NCBI GenBank assembly: GCA_023399155.1
Contig: JAEWQP010000014.1
Location: 1-14,854, forward strand
Length of the DNA: 14,854 bases
Direction of reading: 5' to 3'
Source: Verrucomicrobiota bacterium
GTDB taxonomy: Bacteria > Verrucomicrobiota > Verrucomicrobiia > Opitutales > Opitutaceae
A model generated the notes under the pieces. The model made no database searches, was not told the origin of the DNA, and saw only the letters and a list, made by a program, of their open reading frames with translations. Positions 14,608 to 14,854 of the stretch are shown here, in pieces. The position numbers and the translations under genes were made by a program. Every line of letters begins with the position of its first letter. The stretch's first letter is position 1.

Positions 14608-14737
14608 GGTAACAGGCGTTTGGCAAAAAAGCGGGTTCAGTGCTTAAATGAAGCTTTGTGCTTCGTATCAAGTTCAGTGCTGGCAGACAGTTTTGTGCTT
14701 CGAAATCCGCTTCTTCGCCAAGCGCCAAACCGTTAAT
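14608..14737 (+). repeat. attC-like palindromic element A4
   Basis: 130 bp from GGTAAC (14608-14613) to GTTAAT (14732-14737). GGCGTTTGGC (14615-14624) pairs with GCCAAGCGCC (14717-14726) with one G.T pair. Spacers are A and AAACC, again shorter on the left. The stem is unrelated in sequence to A1-A3, but the interior keeps CTTCGTATCAAG and GTGCTTCGAAAT. The left box pairs with the right box of A3. The right box GTTAAT finds no partner inside the window. Confidence 0.7.
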
Positions 14738-14854
14738 ATGCAATTCTGCCAGTCACGTGCTTAAAAAGCATAGATTTACAGGGATGCGAGTTTTATGAAG
14801 GTCTTTGAAATAGTAAGGGAGAGGCGATTATAAAAGGGAGGTAGCTAAAAGAGG
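14738..14854. other. Start of the next module, no gene recognised
   Basis: After A4 the sequence changes character: a tiny hairpin TGCTT-AAA-AAGCA (14758-14770), then a purine-rich stretch with several AGGGA/GGGAG runs. A 12-codon frame from ATG 14797 is too short to claim. If the cassette model holds, this is the first 120 bp of cassette 5; it could equally be the end of the array. Confidence 0.3.

Larger units (their letters stand above)
6032..14732 (+). mobile_element. Putative integron-like cassette 4 (about 8.7 kb, six genes)
   Basis: The unit runs from the G/TT point of A3 to that of A4. The start GTTACCAGC (6031-6039) pairs with GCAGGTAAC (14605-14613) of A4 at 8 of 9 positions, including all six core bases. 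It holds one operon with very short gaps or overlaps, bracketed by palindromes B4s and B4e. The leader, GTTACCAGCAACCCTAAAAA then CGACAC, is homologous to the leader of cassette 2. A single 8.7-kb cassette is exceptional. An alternative is that an older array lost its internal sites, or that the operon arrived by another route and is flanked by unrelated copies. Confidence 0.5.

Noticed and set aside
14401..14736. Open frame of 111 codons on the + strand after the last gene
   Set aside because: It covers palindrome B4e and element A4, and its composition is that of the A/C-rich spacer; no homologous frame at the other copies.
622..14737. Reading the A elements as plain REP or MITE repeats
   Set aside because: Uniform orientation and spacing to genes, and the box pairing between successive copies, are not expected of independently inserted repeats; still the main alternative until an integrase is found.
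14797..14835. Short frame ATG to TAA in the right end
   Set aside because: Only 12 codons, with no supporting context.

Overview
The window looks like a piece of a Bacteroidota chromosome. The genes are AT-rich and all read on the + strand. Several signal peptides end in 'AQ', and one protein carries an RHS-type core of a kind common in that phylum. No rRNA, tRNA, CRISPR array or transposase was seen.

The layout is an array of gene modules separated by four copies (A1-A4) of a directional imperfect palindrome of 129-130 bp, at 622-750, 4945-5073, 5908-6036 and 14608-14737. Each copy runs from a ...AAC box to a GTT... box. The two boxes of one copy do not pair with each other. The GTT box of each copy pairs instead with the AAC box of the next copy downstream: GTTACC with GGTAAC, GTTGGC with GCCAAC, GTTACC with GGTAAC. 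That is the pattern left by integron attC sites, where recombination at G/TT swaps the outer box. I therefore read the window as an integron-like cassette array: the tail of cassette 1, cassette 2 (about 4.3 kb), cassette 3 (about 1 kb, one gene) and cassette 4 (about 8.7 kb), then the start of a fifth. Multigene cassettes of this size are far outside the usual integron range. No integrase gene is in the window; if the model is right it should lie to the left.

A second palindrome family (B; five copies) brackets the gene blocks of cassettes 2 and 4 and follows the gene of cassette 1. Its stems differ in sequence but keep pairing. Four copies share an ACA/AGA internal loop and an AAGCCA- or GAGCCA-like apical loop.

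Cassette 2 carries two tandem paralogous secreted transglutaminase-like proteins (the first broken by a frameshift), then a short secreted RHS-core protein with a cysteine amidase-like C-terminus, and a small exported protein that may be its immunity partner. Cassette 3 carries one lipoprotein with an SH3-like region. Cassette 4 is a tight six-gene operon that looks like a diverged Hsp70 machine: a J-like protein without HPD, a membrane-anchored protein with a GrpE-like end, a long Hsp70 with an extra domain, a kinase-like/AAA+ fusion with a degraded kinase catalytic loop, a TerB-like protein, and a small four-helix membrane protein. Its function is not known to me; a stress or phage-defence role is inference only.
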